64,000 nt of DNA. Origin: Scolanthus callimorphus. Its lineage: Eukaryota > Cnidaria > Anthozoa > Actiniaria > Edwardsiidae. The notes under the pieces are model-generated. The model worked only from the letters and a program-made list of their open reading frames with translations, had not been told where the DNA came from and ran no database searches. Made by a program: the position numbers and the translations under genes. The DNA lies in contig JAWWUD010000239.1 of NCBI GenBank assembly GCA_033964015.1, forward strand, positions 1 to 64,000, given 5' to 3'. Positions 36,041-49,300 of the stretch are shown piece by piece (position 1 is the first letter of the stretch; each line of letters begins with the position of its first letter).

Positions 36041-37106
36041 AAATAATTAGTTGCCTCAGGCTCCGTGATTATCGGCGAATAGTTACCTCGACTTCGTCTC
36101 GAAGTTAGTTAGTCATTTGTGTGCCGTTCTAGTCAAAATATTCAACGTAAAAAAGTAATTTTGAAACAAAATCTAAAATTTAAACGCCGCCCAAATCACC
36201 GGTCGCGCTCGTGTTTTTTTTTTTCCAACTTGAAAACAAAATCGACAGGAACTCCCCAGAAATGATTCTTGGAACTTTAACAACTACAACACCAGTTTCG
36301 AATATCAGTTGTATAGACCGACGTATAGACCTAATCCACTATTAGTGTTTACTCTTGTTGCCATCCAAATCTGATCATGACTATGTGATAGTGATTCCTT
36401 TAGGAGGACACAATTGTACAATTTCCCACACACGATTGAACACACGCGAGTATGTACAAATGAACTATGCTAACCTCACAAATGAATCGTCAGTTGAACT
36501 GAATAGTCCATTTCACAGTTCCTCACTCTGTTGTGAATCAAACTGAAATTCCAACCTCTCTTTTCCTTTCACCCCCCCCCCCCCCCCGAAACGAAGTATC
36601 CCCCCCCCCCCAAGGAAGTAAACTTTTTAGGGGTCAACATGTTGAGAAAAACCTACTTGCCACCCTAGCAAAAACAAAGGATGACCAAGGCTTGCCCCCC
36701 CCCCCCCCCCCTCCCCGACAAACATTTCTCTAGCTACGGCCTTGAAAAACAGTATAGTTGGTCAGCGGTAGACTCGAATTTAAGGCTAGAATTTCAGTTT
36801 GAATCGCAACAAACGAGAAACTGATGTAAACGTCCTGTGATTATCGTACCCGTGTGGCACGGAAACGAAACTGTCTCCGGTCGTAACACATAAACATGTT
36901 TTTTCCTGTCTCGGCGATAATATCTCCCGTGCGGCTAAATGGGGAAACTCTAGGGAGGTATGTTTCGGCAATCTAAGCTGTCGGAAACGGTGCTTTCTCT
37001 AGCCAAAACATTAGGCAAATGTCAGTTACCGCGGTTTTCGTTATTCCGCGAGCTCCCCACTAACCGACAAAACGCGTCTTGTTGTCCGTCATTCAAACGA
37101 CTAAAG
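36041..37106. other. Intergenic stretch with C homopolymers
   Basis: C-runs at about 36573-36587, 36601-36610 and 36696-36710. No gene recognised. Confidence 0.4.
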
Positions 37107-37177
37107 AGTAGCCTGCGAACACCCGGTACACGCGAGCTTAGGTTAAACTCGCGTGTACCGGATGTTCGCAGGCTACT
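37107..37177. repeat. Strong hairpin
   Basis: A 30-base stem, AGTAGCCTGCGAACAC... pairing with ...GTTCGCAGGCTACT, surrounds an 11-base loop. Only one or two mismatches. Confidence 0.75.
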
Positions 37178-37238
37178 AAAGAGCCGCGATAGATTTTACG
37201 AGTCCGCGAGATGATTTTGGATGCTAAATGCTAGATAA

Positions 37239-37611
37239 GGCCAAGTAAAAAAAAAAATACATGTTTATCGTCCCCGCCCGCAACGTTTTTTTGGAGCCGC
37301 ATCCTGTTTTCTTATTTTTTTTTATTTTCACAAATTGTCTCCAACACGAAGTCAAACGTCACAAGCGGTTAGAAACTTTGAAATGTGACTTTAATGAGCA
37401 TGGAAATGCTTTGTATGAACATAGATCGCCCTTAGTAAGAATAGTTTATGAAACAGTCGTATTCATTTTGTAGACAAAATATGGCTGAACCAATAAAACA
37501 AGGCATAAACAAGGAGTAAAAAGAAATAATAAATAAAAAATAAAAAGGGCCGCATGGACACTTTTTTGGAAAGCTCCGGACGATAAACATGTTTATTTTT
37601 TTTACTTGGCC
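37239..37611. mobile_element. MITE-like inverted repeat element
   Basis: GGCCAAGTAAA at the left and TTTACTTGGCC at the right, with ACATGTTTATCGTCC and GGACGATAAACATGT just inside. Confidence 0.65.
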
Positions 37612-37882
37612 TAAATGTTTTCTGAATAGTATACAACTATTCCTCAAAGTGGAGATGAATAGTGGTCGACACATCTCCTGCCACTGTTAATCGACCCTGA
37701 GGGAAATAGTTGTTTTGGTATTCACCAAATCATAGTTGGATAAAATATTAAATTATTGCAAATATTACCTAGAAACGTTTCCGATTGACACCGAAGCTTC
37801 CGAGTTTCAGGAACCAATCAGAACGCGAAATTGGAGATCCATCAATTTGGTGAATACTAAAATTAGATATCTGAAAGATTAA

Positions 37883-38003
37883 AGGCCCATCACCAACCGG
37901 GAGCCTTTGCGCCCCGTTTTCTTTGTTTTCAAATTGATCCATTGTTTTTCGGGTGCACTGATTGGCTAAGAGTCCGCAAAGGCTCTTGGCTGGTGATGGA
38001 CCT
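37883..38003. mobile_element. TTAA-flanked MITE (piggyBac-like), second example
   Basis: AGGCCCATCACCAACCGGGA and its inverted partner ending GGTGATGGACCT are flanked by TTAA at 37879-37882 and 38004-38007. CCTTTGCG/CGCAAAGG pair further in. Confidence 0.65.
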
Positions 38004-38007
38004 TTAA

Positions 38008-39100
38008 CCAGCCGGACTTCAATTGGCGGACACCAGAACGAGGATGGAAATTTAAGGGTCGGAGTGTCTAGAATTATTGAACCCGCAATCGAAGTGCGAC
38101 TACGACTATAAACCCGAGAGAAGTCTTCTTTTTGGACGACCCAGAGCTAGAGGCCCCAAATGAATACCTCTATATAAAGAGGATCAATAAAAATTATACA
38201 GTTACAGAGTACTTTTTCACTCAAAGTCACCGTCAGCTGAAACTCAAGGTTTTCTTTGTCAACTTCCTATTTAAAGGGGCCGAAATTCCCACAATGCACT
38301 GTTTCCTGCCATTTTCGATACCAAAAATCTCTATTTTTGTCAGTTTTATCGCATTTTATTATATAAACCTTGGTGTTTTGCAGGTATTTCTGCCACTGAG
38401 AACAACAGTTTATTTTCAAATCTGAAAATACGATATTTTTATATGTGAAAATATCAGCCAATATGTTTTCTTCCTCGTGGCCAATAAAAGGCGCTTCCCT
38501 GGAGTATGGCAGTGTTTCTTCTTTGTATAGTAAACAGAATAATTCATGGACGCTTGGAGATATGGAATTTATCTTCTCGTGTTCACATTTGCTCGAAGAT
38601 AAATTCCATATCTCCACACGCCCATGTATTATTATCTATTTACATTACAAACGCCAGATAAAAAAACTCGTAACAGTAGAATTCCATTGCATTAAGTCAG
38701 AGTTTCTGATCCTATGAATCATGTAAAGAAAAACAAAACTATGCATTATGGGTAAGGTGAGACGACCCCTATGCTAAACTATGGCTAAACTAGGACACAT
38801 GTAGCGCGCAACATTTCGGTCTTGCATGTTTCCCCGAGTGGCTAAAATAGGAAACATTGCACGCTTGTGTCTCAGAATCACAAAATATTTCTTGCCTTGT
38901 GAAGAATCATTTTTGTGTCCCGGCTACAAAATTTGTCGCGCGCAACAATATTTCTCGCGCGGATAAATTGGACTACAGTAAGATGTGTCTGTACAACGGG
39001 CGGGAGGAATTGTCTTGTTAACTGACAACAACAGACAAGGACCTGATCTCCCATGCTATCCGCGATATAATCATCTAAACCATATCCCACATGTTAACCT
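38008..39100. other. Region downstream of the SWIB gene stop codon
   Basis: This is the 3' flank of the minus-strand gene at 39101. It holds a hairpin at 38558-38614 (GGAGATATGGAATTTATCTTC) and one arm of an inverted repeat at 38783-38923. No polyadenylation signal can be chosen with confidence. Confidence 0.4.
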
Positions 39101-40370
39101 TCATGTCATCAGTAAGGGGTCCTTCACATGGTGCTTGAGGTATTTCATCATGGAGAAAGTCTTTATTCTCTTGGTACCTGTTGGATGTAATGACATAATC
39201 AAGTTTATTGCCCACATAAAACAAAACATGCAAAACATAAATGAAATAGGATAGTGGCGAGGGAACCTCGAAAAAGATAAGGACACTTTGTTGCCACCCA
39301 ATTCAGATCATGCGATGATTTCTATGGGTGAATACGTTTGTTAGTTCGTACGCTTTCTGAATGACAAAAATCCAGCATTTTCCAGGAAGTCTTTAGTTAC
39401 TTTTCAAGTAGATTTTCAGGAGTTATTATTTGGTAGAAATGCCCCCTCTCCCATCCCCCAAAAACATGATAAGTCAGGAGGATGTCATAATTTGCAGCCC
39501 AAAATCAGATTCACGAAACTGACTGATTCAACCACATTTGGGATGAAACATTTTTCCAGGAGTTTTCCAGGATTTCCTTAAAATTCCAGGACTTTCCAGG
39601 AAGGAAATGAAAATCCAGGATATTCCAGGATTTACAGGACGCGTAGGAACCCTGTGCACATACACGCGTGCCCTCGGTCGTGTGATAAAATATTGACAAT
39701 GTGACCACCCAAAGGAATCATCACATGATCTGAATAGTCCAGTTTTTAATTCTCTGCTCTACCGCTGAATAGCCGCATAAATACAGTGGGGGCCTCAATT
39801 GAAGTCGATAAACTTGTGAATACCAGTGAGTCCGAAACGTTCAAGCTTCATCAGTTTCTCGTTGGCATTCGACTTCACACTTTTCGATTTCAAACGTAAA
39901 CTCAATGTTACAGTTTGGTTGCCTGATGTAACCAGGCTAAGGGACACAAAAAAGTTTCTTCACAAGGCAAGAAATATTTTGTGATTCTGACACACAAGCG
40001 TATCATGTTTCCTAGTTTAGCCACTCGGGGAAACATACAGGACACAAATGTTGCGCGGTACGTGTGTCCCATTCTCGAATCCAGAGCTCCCCGGCTCGTC
40101 ACCTCGCGGGGGAGGCTCTGGTGACAGCCATTGACGCATGCGCGAGATTTGATACAGAGCCGCTGAGAGAAACACCTTTCTGTGCATGCTCCAACTTTCA
40201 AAATCAGCCAATCAGCGAAGGCCCTCAAATGGATGTCCCCAGAGCCTCCCCTGCGAGCAGACGAGCCGGGGAGCTCTGAGTTCGAGAATGCGTGTGTCCT
40301 AGTTTAGCCACTCGGGGAAACATACAGGACACAAATGTTGCGCGGTACGTGTGTCCTAGTTTAGCCATTA
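38783..40370. repeat. Inverted repeat bracketing the last SWIB exon
   Basis: The left arm (38783-38923) has TAGGACACATGTAGCGCGCA, CATGTTTCCCCGAGTGGCTA and AAATATTTCTTGCCTTGTGA. Its reverse complement is at 39934-40060, with a second partial copy after 40291. Two opposed insertions of one family are the simplest explanation, because the exon between is needed for the gene. Confidence 0.65.
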
Positions 40371-43300
40371 GATATTTCCGGGGGAGGTTGCAGGTTGTTT
40401 AGCAAAGAGGGTCAGAGGAATTCCGGCATCTTTTTGGCTTGCAGTTATATTTTCTAGCTCATCGAAGCTCAGAAGCTTGCACGTTATTTTGGGGGGACTT
40501 CTACAACCCATGGTCTGTCCCTGTAAATGTTGGCACACTGTGTTGACATTCAAAATATTATGTCTTGAATAATGGACTTACCAAAAACCCTCATTAGTTG
40601 ATCATCACATATATGAAATCTTTTGTCCTTTTGGTCCTAAAGAAGATCAGCAAAATCAGTAAATCATCCGTTTTATCAATTTTTTTTTCTTTTCTTACTC
40701 CTAGACTCAAGAGGTTAGCTGGAATAGAATAGTAGAGTCTGTTAAGGGAAAAAATAGGTCGGATCGTGCACTTGTGCGTAAAGGCGTCAAATTTGGACCA
40801 AATGTTCCTTAGGTGAAATAAATCAGTTTTCGGGAGGGGTGCCATCATTTCGACCAATGGGGGGTAGGGTAGGGGCAATTTTGTCTATTTCCTAATTTCC
40901 CAATATTCCTTGGTATTAAAGGGTTATAGATAAACAAGACCATGACCGTTCTTCCTGTATGGTGCCCTTCACATTGGACTAGGTGGGGGTGCAACAAATG
41001 TCCGGCAAGGGGGGGAAGGGGAGTTTCGGGTCACATTTTCGTGCTACCCTCAGAGATCATGATTTCATCGCACAATCACAAAATTCGACCTAAATATTCC
41101 TTAGGTAACATTTAACAGTTTTCGGAAGGGGTGCCACAATTTCGGCCCAATGGGGGGAGGGTAGGGAGAATTTTGTCCATCACCTGATTTACCCTATATT
41201 TCAGTGGTATTAAAGAGTTATCAATAAACAAATCCACGGTAATTATTCATGAATGGTCCCCTTCATATTTGACTAGATGGGGTGCTACAAACATTTGAAA
41301 AGGGGGAGGGGTGAGTAATGGATGAAATTTACATGCTATGCGCTTTTTAGTTGCAATTTGATTGTACAGTTACCAAATCAGACATGAATGTTCCTTAGGC
41401 AACATCTAACAGTTTTCAAAAGGGGTGCCACAATTTTGGCCTAAGGGGGGGGGGAGGGTAGGGACAATTTTAGACTTTACCTGATTATCCCTATATTTCA
41501 GCGGTATTAAAGAGTTATTGATAAAAAACACCATGTCGATTCTTCATGAATGGTCCCCTGCACATTTGACTAGATGGGGGTGCTACAAACATTTGTTGAG
41601 GGGGAGAGGCGGGTGATGGGTGAAATTTACATGTTATGCTCTTTTTAGTTGCAATTTCATTGCACAGTCACCAAATCTGATACGAATGTTCCTTAGGCAA
41701 CATCTAACAGTTTTCAAAAGGGGTGCCACAATTTCGGCCTACGGGGGGAGGGTAGGTACAATTATGGACTTTACCTGATTATCCCTATATTTCAGAGGTA
41801 TTAAAGAGTTATTGATAAAGAAAGCATGATAATTCTTCTTGAATGGTCCCCTTCACATTTGATTAGATGAGGGTGCTACAAACATTTGTTGAGGGGGAGA
41901 GGCGGGTTACGGGTGAAATTTACATGTTACATTGTTTTTTATTATAATTTGATTGTACAGTCACCAAATCCGACATGAATATTCCCTTAGGCAACATCTA
42001 TCAGTTTTAGAAAGGGGTGCTACAATTTTGTCCCAAGAGGGGAGGGGAGGGACAATTTTGCCCATTGTGATTATCCTTACTTTTATTAAAGGTATTAAAG
42101 AGTTATCTATAAACAACAGCATAATAGTTAGAACGATTCTCTTCGCATTGGCTAGATTGGATGCAGAGTATCGATTATTATAACATAGACACGATATAAC
42201 GCGTGCTCTGATTGGCTGATTTTCTATGTGAAAGAAATGGATATACCATAGAGATTTCCCATAGAAATTACGTCATCACTCGGAATCAAGCGAAACGGGA
42301 GGCAAGGGGATCTAGAGGCAAGATTGAGCTCGCTAATGTCACAAAAGCTGTCAAAAACAACACCCTGGATCTAAAACAAGCTCTGAAAATTGAAAGTAAG
42401 TGAAAAGGAACCTGTTTCAGATGGATTTATGTAGTTTGGGAAACCCGATGACTGATAGATAGGTTTATTTTTGCAAAATGTGCTCCTCTCGTGCGAGTTT
42501 TGAGGGCTCTGTTTTGAGTGCTGTTTTTATTCAAGTACGAAAGAATTTCTACTTCAGCGGCTACAAACTGTCATGTGAAAAATTCGTGAAAGGAACAACT
42601 TAGCAGGTAAGCAAATCAATTGATCCAAATTACTTTTGTTTGGGATTAATGTTTTTTAACCCTGAAATCAGCCACTTCAAATTTAGTAGTTTGCAATTTC
42701 AATTAGGTTTCCTTCGCTGCTTTCGATTTTCTCTCGTATTATTTTCTCTTGCAATGCCATGATTGTAAAATATGAGAATCAGAAAAGACTATGTTTTCAT
42801 TATATTTTCTACGAAATAGTCCAGTTTGATTTTGTCATTTAATTTGAAAAGGGTTTCCTTGTAAAATTTCAGTGCTGAATGCAACGATGTTGTTGAATTG
42901 CTTCCAATTTAACTTAAGTAAGCTTACACACAAAGCGATGTAAGTAACTTTCCCACCTCACAAAGCGGTGTGTCATTTTCCACTAGCTTTTGAAAAGTCC
43001 ACTTACAGTGTAACTAAAACGGCTAAAAAGAGAGAAGAGATTTGTCAGTACGTGTGTATATTCAGTTCTATAATTTCAACCGTATTTTATTCCCATTTGA
43101 GCATGATTTAAGCTTAAATTTTTCTTGCAAGTTAAGGGGATTGTTGTTTGCGTGCGTTTTGTTTCCAACTTTATTTTGCGAAACTTCGTTGTCTATGTTA
43201 TAAAAGCAATGGTCCATACTTAGCAGTGCGTATATCCAGTTCTGGAAGCACTTGGATAGTTGAGAGAGCACTCAGCTAGCTAGAGTCGCACTCGGCTAAC

Positions 43301-46300
43301 GCCTCGTGCGACTCTTACGCTACCTTCGTGCTCTCTCAACTATCCGCGTGCTTCCAGAACTGGATATACGCACGCTAAGCATGGACCATTCCTTAACTCT
43401 TTGATACCTCTGAAATATAGGGATAATCAGGTAAGGTACAAAATCGTCCCTACCCTCCCCCCTTTGGCCGAAATTCTGGTCCCCTTTCCAAAAACTGTTA
43501 GATATTGCCTAAGGAACATTCATGTCGGATTTGGTGACTGTACAATCAAATTGAAATTAAAAAGCGCATAGCATGTAAATTTCACCCATAACCCGCCTCT
43601 CCCCCGCGACAAATGTTTGTAGCACCCCCGTCTAGTCAAATGTGAAGGGAACTATTCATGAAGAATCGACATGGTGTTGTTTATCAATAACTCTTTAATA
43701 CCGCTGAAATATAGGGATAATCAGGTAAAGTACAAAATTGTCCCTACCCTCCCCCCCTAAGGCCGAAATTGTGGCACCCCTCCCAAAAACTGTTAGATGT
43801 TGCCTAAGGAACATTCATGTTTGATTTGGTAACTGTACAATCAAATTGCAATAAAAAGCGCATAGCATGTAAATGTCATCCATTACTCACTCCTCCCCTT
43901 TTCAAATGTTTGTAGCACCCCATCTAGTCAAATATGAAGGGGACCATTCATGAAGAATTACCGTGGATTTGTTTATTGATAACTCTTTAATACCACTGAA
44001 ATATAGGGTAAATCAGGTGATGGACAAAATTCTCCCTACCCTCCCCCCATTGGGCCAAAATTGTGGCACCCCTTCCGAAAACTGTTAAATGTTACCTAAG
44101 GAACATTTATGTCGAATTTTGAGATTGTACGATGAAATCATGATCTCCGAGGGTAGCACGAAAATGTGACCCGAAACTCCCCCTTCCCCCCTTGCCGGAC
44201 ATTTGTTGCACCCCCACCCAGTCCAATGTGAAGGGCACCATACAGGAAGAATTGTCATGGTCTTGTTTATCTATAACCCTTTAATACCAAGGAAATATTG
44301 GGAAATTAGGATATAGACAAAATTGCCCCTACCCTACCCCCCTTTGGTCGAAATGATGGCACCCCTCCCGAAAACTGATTTATTTCACCTAAGGAACATT
44401 TGGTCCAAATTTGACGCCTTTACGCACAAGTGCACGATCCGACCTATTTTTTCCCTTAACAGACTCTACTAGAAGGCTTGTTTTGTTTACTAAGGCCATC
44501 GAGATTATGCATTACATTAAAGCCAAAATCGTCGTTTCGCGTTTTTTGCCACTTTTTCTGTTCCGGCATTCAACCCATCTAAGCCAATCAGGTCCTTGCC
44601 TTGTTTCGCCTAGTGCAGTCGACTGGCTTTCTGTAGGGGACCTAGAAAAACCCTAAGGCCAGTTTTAGACGTAAAATGTCAATTTCCCATTGTTTAGTTA
44701 GTTAGAGGTATTGTCTTGAGTTCATTTGCATTAGGAACGGCACTATCTGCCGTGCCAACGCCGTGCTACTGCGGCGCTAAATTCGAATTTTGAATCCTTC
44801 CAGCGCTCCTAATATCAGGGCTGAGATCTTGTCCATTGGCCAGACAGATTAACCTCATAAAATCACTCATATCGAAATAACTTGTTTTCACTAGCTAATA
44901 AACCCAGTCAATTTAGTGCGACAGAATTAAGTTCGACGTCTAAAACTAGCCTAAGGCCTACGGCAAACGCCGTGCCAGAGTCGCGCCGTTCCAGTATAAA
45001 CCAATAGAAATTTCTTGATTATAAAGTCTAATGAAGCGGCATCCTTTGAAAAAGGAAAGGTTCGACAGAAGAGCGGCTGAAGTTCGGCGTTTGCCGTAGG
45101 CCTAAGTGACGTTTAGCAAATGCACAAGAACTTCAGCTGTAAACATGACTACTCAATAAATACTTACAACTAAATTTCTTTCTCTTATTACAGACCACAT
45201 ATTTTTAACAACATCTGCTCTTGACATCTAGAGAAAAAATAGAACCAGAACTAAAATGTTAAAAAGAAAAAGCAATAATAATCGTTCCCCGCTAGCAGTG
45301 GAATCTGTACACAAATGTCACAACCTCGTCCAGGATCGTGGACGTACTTGACTAGTTTGACTGGTTTTACAAGAATGGCGTCAGTGTTTTTCTTCGAAAA
45401 CAGCTCACGCTTTTACGAGTGATTTGATCCATAATAGATACATACTTTATTTATACACGGGGAAACATCGGTAAATAACATGTAACTATACGAAATATAC
45501 AAATTCTCGAAGGTAAACATTATAAGAAGAGTTATCAAGTGCGTCTCAATAACTCTTTAAATTGAGTAAACAAGCTGTCTAAAGGCCACAAAATAGTAAT
45601 TTTTTGTACGTTGTAGAGCACTTTACTTTGATTTTTCTTACATAGGCCTTTTTTGAGATACACCGGAAGTCTCGGATCGTAATGCATTATGGCCTATCTT
45701 GAAAAACTGCCCATTGTTTGGTGATTTGCTTGTACAATGCATTGTAATCCAGGACTTCCGGTTTATTTTAAAAAAGGCCTATGCGCACAAACTTGATCAC
45801 GCCATTTTCACACACATGCGCACGAGACTACGTTTCGAAGTTGAAAAACACAAGAAAACATACAAGAAAAAGCAAATGCAGGGAGATCAAAAGTACTCTG
45901 CTCACAGGGAATAACAATCGAAACACTACAACTACATGCACACTGGTGTTACCTTGTCTGCCCCCAATATTTCAGAAAGTTCTGGTGAAAGAACCATAAG
46001 TCTTGCAAAGCCTGTAGAAGCAATAAATAAAAATCAAATACAACACAGACTTTATAATGTAGTGCACACATTCTTAGGATAAACAAGGAAATCAGCCGAG
46101 ATGGAGGAATAACAGAGGAACAGACATAGACCTAGAAAGACGAGAAGCTGGCAGAATGATTAAGCAGGCAGAGACTTGTAAGCCCAGGAGGTCAGGCGGG
46201 GTTGCTCATTGTTTCTTTTAAGGGTTCAATTGTGGCCTGCAACATCTTTTAGGGGGTACAAATATCAAAGCCTGGAAATTTGAGGATCTGCTATCTTTTA

Positions 46301-49300
46301 GAGTGTCCAATCAAGCAACTTTGTGTTTCAAATTAAGAAAAGAGTGCTTTGAATTGCTGTAAAACCTCTGGCAGCTTTGTGGCGTTGTATCAGGTGTTGG
46401 GAAAAGATGAATTGACATTTTTCGTGTTTGTTAAAGGTATTTTTAAGGGTTATTCTGACGCTTAGCTACACCCATTTTGCTATTTTTAGGGGCCAAATTT
46501 GTTTTACTTGACAAGCACCCACAGGCTTGTAAGCAGGCAGGTATGGCCCAGTTCCTGAAAGATTGGATAAAGTTATCCACGGATAAAAGTAGTCTGTTGT
46601 ATAGGGGTTTGTTCTGGACTTATCCGTTGGATAAGCGTTTATCTACTGATAACTCTTATCTGGCATTCTAGGAACCGGAGATAGGAAGATAAAGTGGTAT
46701 CTACCTGTCTTTCCTCCTTTTGCTGAAGGATCTTTCTTTCTAGGTGTTTTCTGTTGATAAAGAAAGTACAATAATTGTGTGGTTCCAGAAATTATCCATA
46801 CCCCCCTACAGAAGGACATTGGAAATTCCGGAGGGTGGGGGGGTCAATTTACCTGATCATTTCAATACAAATACTGTATTTTCCTCCACTATTCATCTTT
46901 CCTTTGGGGAGTGTACAGTACCCTAAGATCATTTGGAGACTTCCCGTCACCTACCTGTTGCTTCCTAACTGGCACTTTTCTCCTGGTACGAAGACCTCTT
47001 TCATTTGCGTGTAATTTTCTTGCAATTTCGGCATCATTAACAGCCTGCTGTTTATAAAAACAAACAAAGATCAGTGATGACTCTATCTATATCACTCACA
47101 TAAGGTTGTTTTTCAAAATACCCTTGGAGTGTACTGGTAACAGTGGCGGATGCAGACCCTTAAGAAGGGGGGTGGCTAGTACAAAGGATATACTACAGAG
47201 TTCAGACCAAGGGGGTGGCTAATCTTAAAGTTTTTACAAGAAAAATGAGAACAAGGGGGGTGGCAGCCACCCTAATCACCCCCCCTAGATCCGCCCTTGG
47301 GTAACACAACAAACTACCAGGATGCAACATGTGAAATGTAACACAACTATGGTGTACCAACATGCAGCATGTGCATTCATTACAGCTGTAATAGTTCATT
47401 ACAAAAAGTTCAGACAAAAAAATTATTTGCATCTCCCCAACACAAAAGTTTGGATGACTACCCCACCCCCACCCCCTCCCTCTGGCCCCCTGACCTCATC
47501 TGAGTCTGACTGCTGTGCTTCAGCATTATTTGATGGCTTTAGTTTCTTCTTGGGAGGTCCTGAAGATCTCTGTACCTGAGGCTGAACAGAAAAAAAAAAG
47601 TCAGTAAATAGATTTAATATATGCAAAAATATTGAAATTATTAGCACTAATGCTCGCTGCACAATTTTGGAGAGTTTGTAATGTGTTGCTACTGTATTAA
47701 GTGCCAGAGTACAGTACTCAATAGGCCACTTGCATTAAATGGGTCACATGACCCAACTACCTCTTAACAAGATGTTTTGTCAAAATCAACTCCAGAAATA
47801 CAAAGAACCCATTGATATTAGTCAGAAACTGAAGTTTCAGCATAAAATCTCTAACCTGGAGCAAATGGCAGCGAGTTTAATTTTCACGATTTTACTCAGA
47901 ATGTATTGGATTTGGGTCACATGACCAGTTAGTGCAAGTGGCCTATTACTGGTACTGTACTGCATACATGTGACGTAAGGCATTAACTAGTAGGGGGACT
48001 GAGTGTCATGGTGGGATCGAATTGCCATGCGGTTGAGTAGCGTCCCTCTTTTACAGTTATTCCTGTGACCAGCCCCAGTACTCTACACAGTACTTTGCCA
48101 CTATGTCTTATTGCCCTAAACTTCACTAGAAATTAAGGATAAATTAGTAATTTAATTAATGTAATTGGGTGGATTTCAGATGACTGTTGTGAGTAATTCG
48201 TAATTACTTTGTAATTACTCCAATACGTTTTATTCAGAATCAGTGTAATCACTATGTGATTGGTTTCACTACAATCATATGAAATTCGCTCTATCAGTTT
48301 TTCAATATTCATAAGGAGCTATAGGCTCAGGTTGCATATAGCCATTTAATCCCAGTTTTTAGTTGTACCGGTATATTTCCCAGTGAACAGAGAGCTCAGG
48401 CAAGTGGGAGAGAAAAAATAACACTATTGTACCTTGTTATCATCACTGCTTTCACTTTCATCGTCATCATCATCGTCACCTTCATCACTGACATTGCCAG
48501 TCCCATCAGCATTATGTGCTTTAACTTCTCTCTCTTTTTCTTCAATCATCGTCATGAGTAATTCATCAACTTCTTTTCTCCTATAAATTAGCCCACAACA
48601 TTTTGATCATTTGATGGTGATACTGAACATCACGGGTGTAGTAAGCACTTTTGGGAAAAGGGGACCGGGTTTCAGGGGCAGACCCAGGAATTTCAGGGGG
48701 GGGGGGGGGGGGGAGAAAATATGGGATGAAAATTTTCAAATTTCCTTCAGCAAATAATATATGGGAAAATCTCCTGAGAAAGGGGGACCGCGGCCCCCCT
48801 CTGCTAAATCTGCTCCTGGATATTTTTGGGAAAGGTTGCCAGGCATGACCACCCAAGTGGATTCAAGCTCTGTCATACCGCATTTCTGACCAGTTATTTA
48901 TTAAAGTACCAAAATGGTATTCAAATTGCCTGCATGCAGCTGGCAGTCTCAGTGTTTTTCAACAAATGCAAAAAGAAAACAATTATCAAACTTAATTTTT
49001 TAGTGTTTTGTCTAGTGTTTTGGAAAGAAACATGACTTTGCATGAAAATGGCAAATCAGATACAGGTTTTGGTTGACAGAGCTTGCTTTAAGTGACAGCC
49101 AAACTGCCTGGCCAGACAGGCATTTTCTGATGATCATCCCAACTGTGATTCGTGAATCCTATAAAATCTATTTAATTTTCTGAAATGCTCTGCCTGTTTT
49201 TAGAACCACGCCAGACACCACTTACTTGGCCCCCTCCTAGCGCAACAAAACAGTACTTGAAGTACTTTTTGACATTATGGCAGAGATGCCAACCCTATAG

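Noticed and set aside
42212..42403. 63-codon frame ending at a GTAAGT site
   Set aside because: It lies in the centre of a foldback element; no family recognised and no partner exon found.
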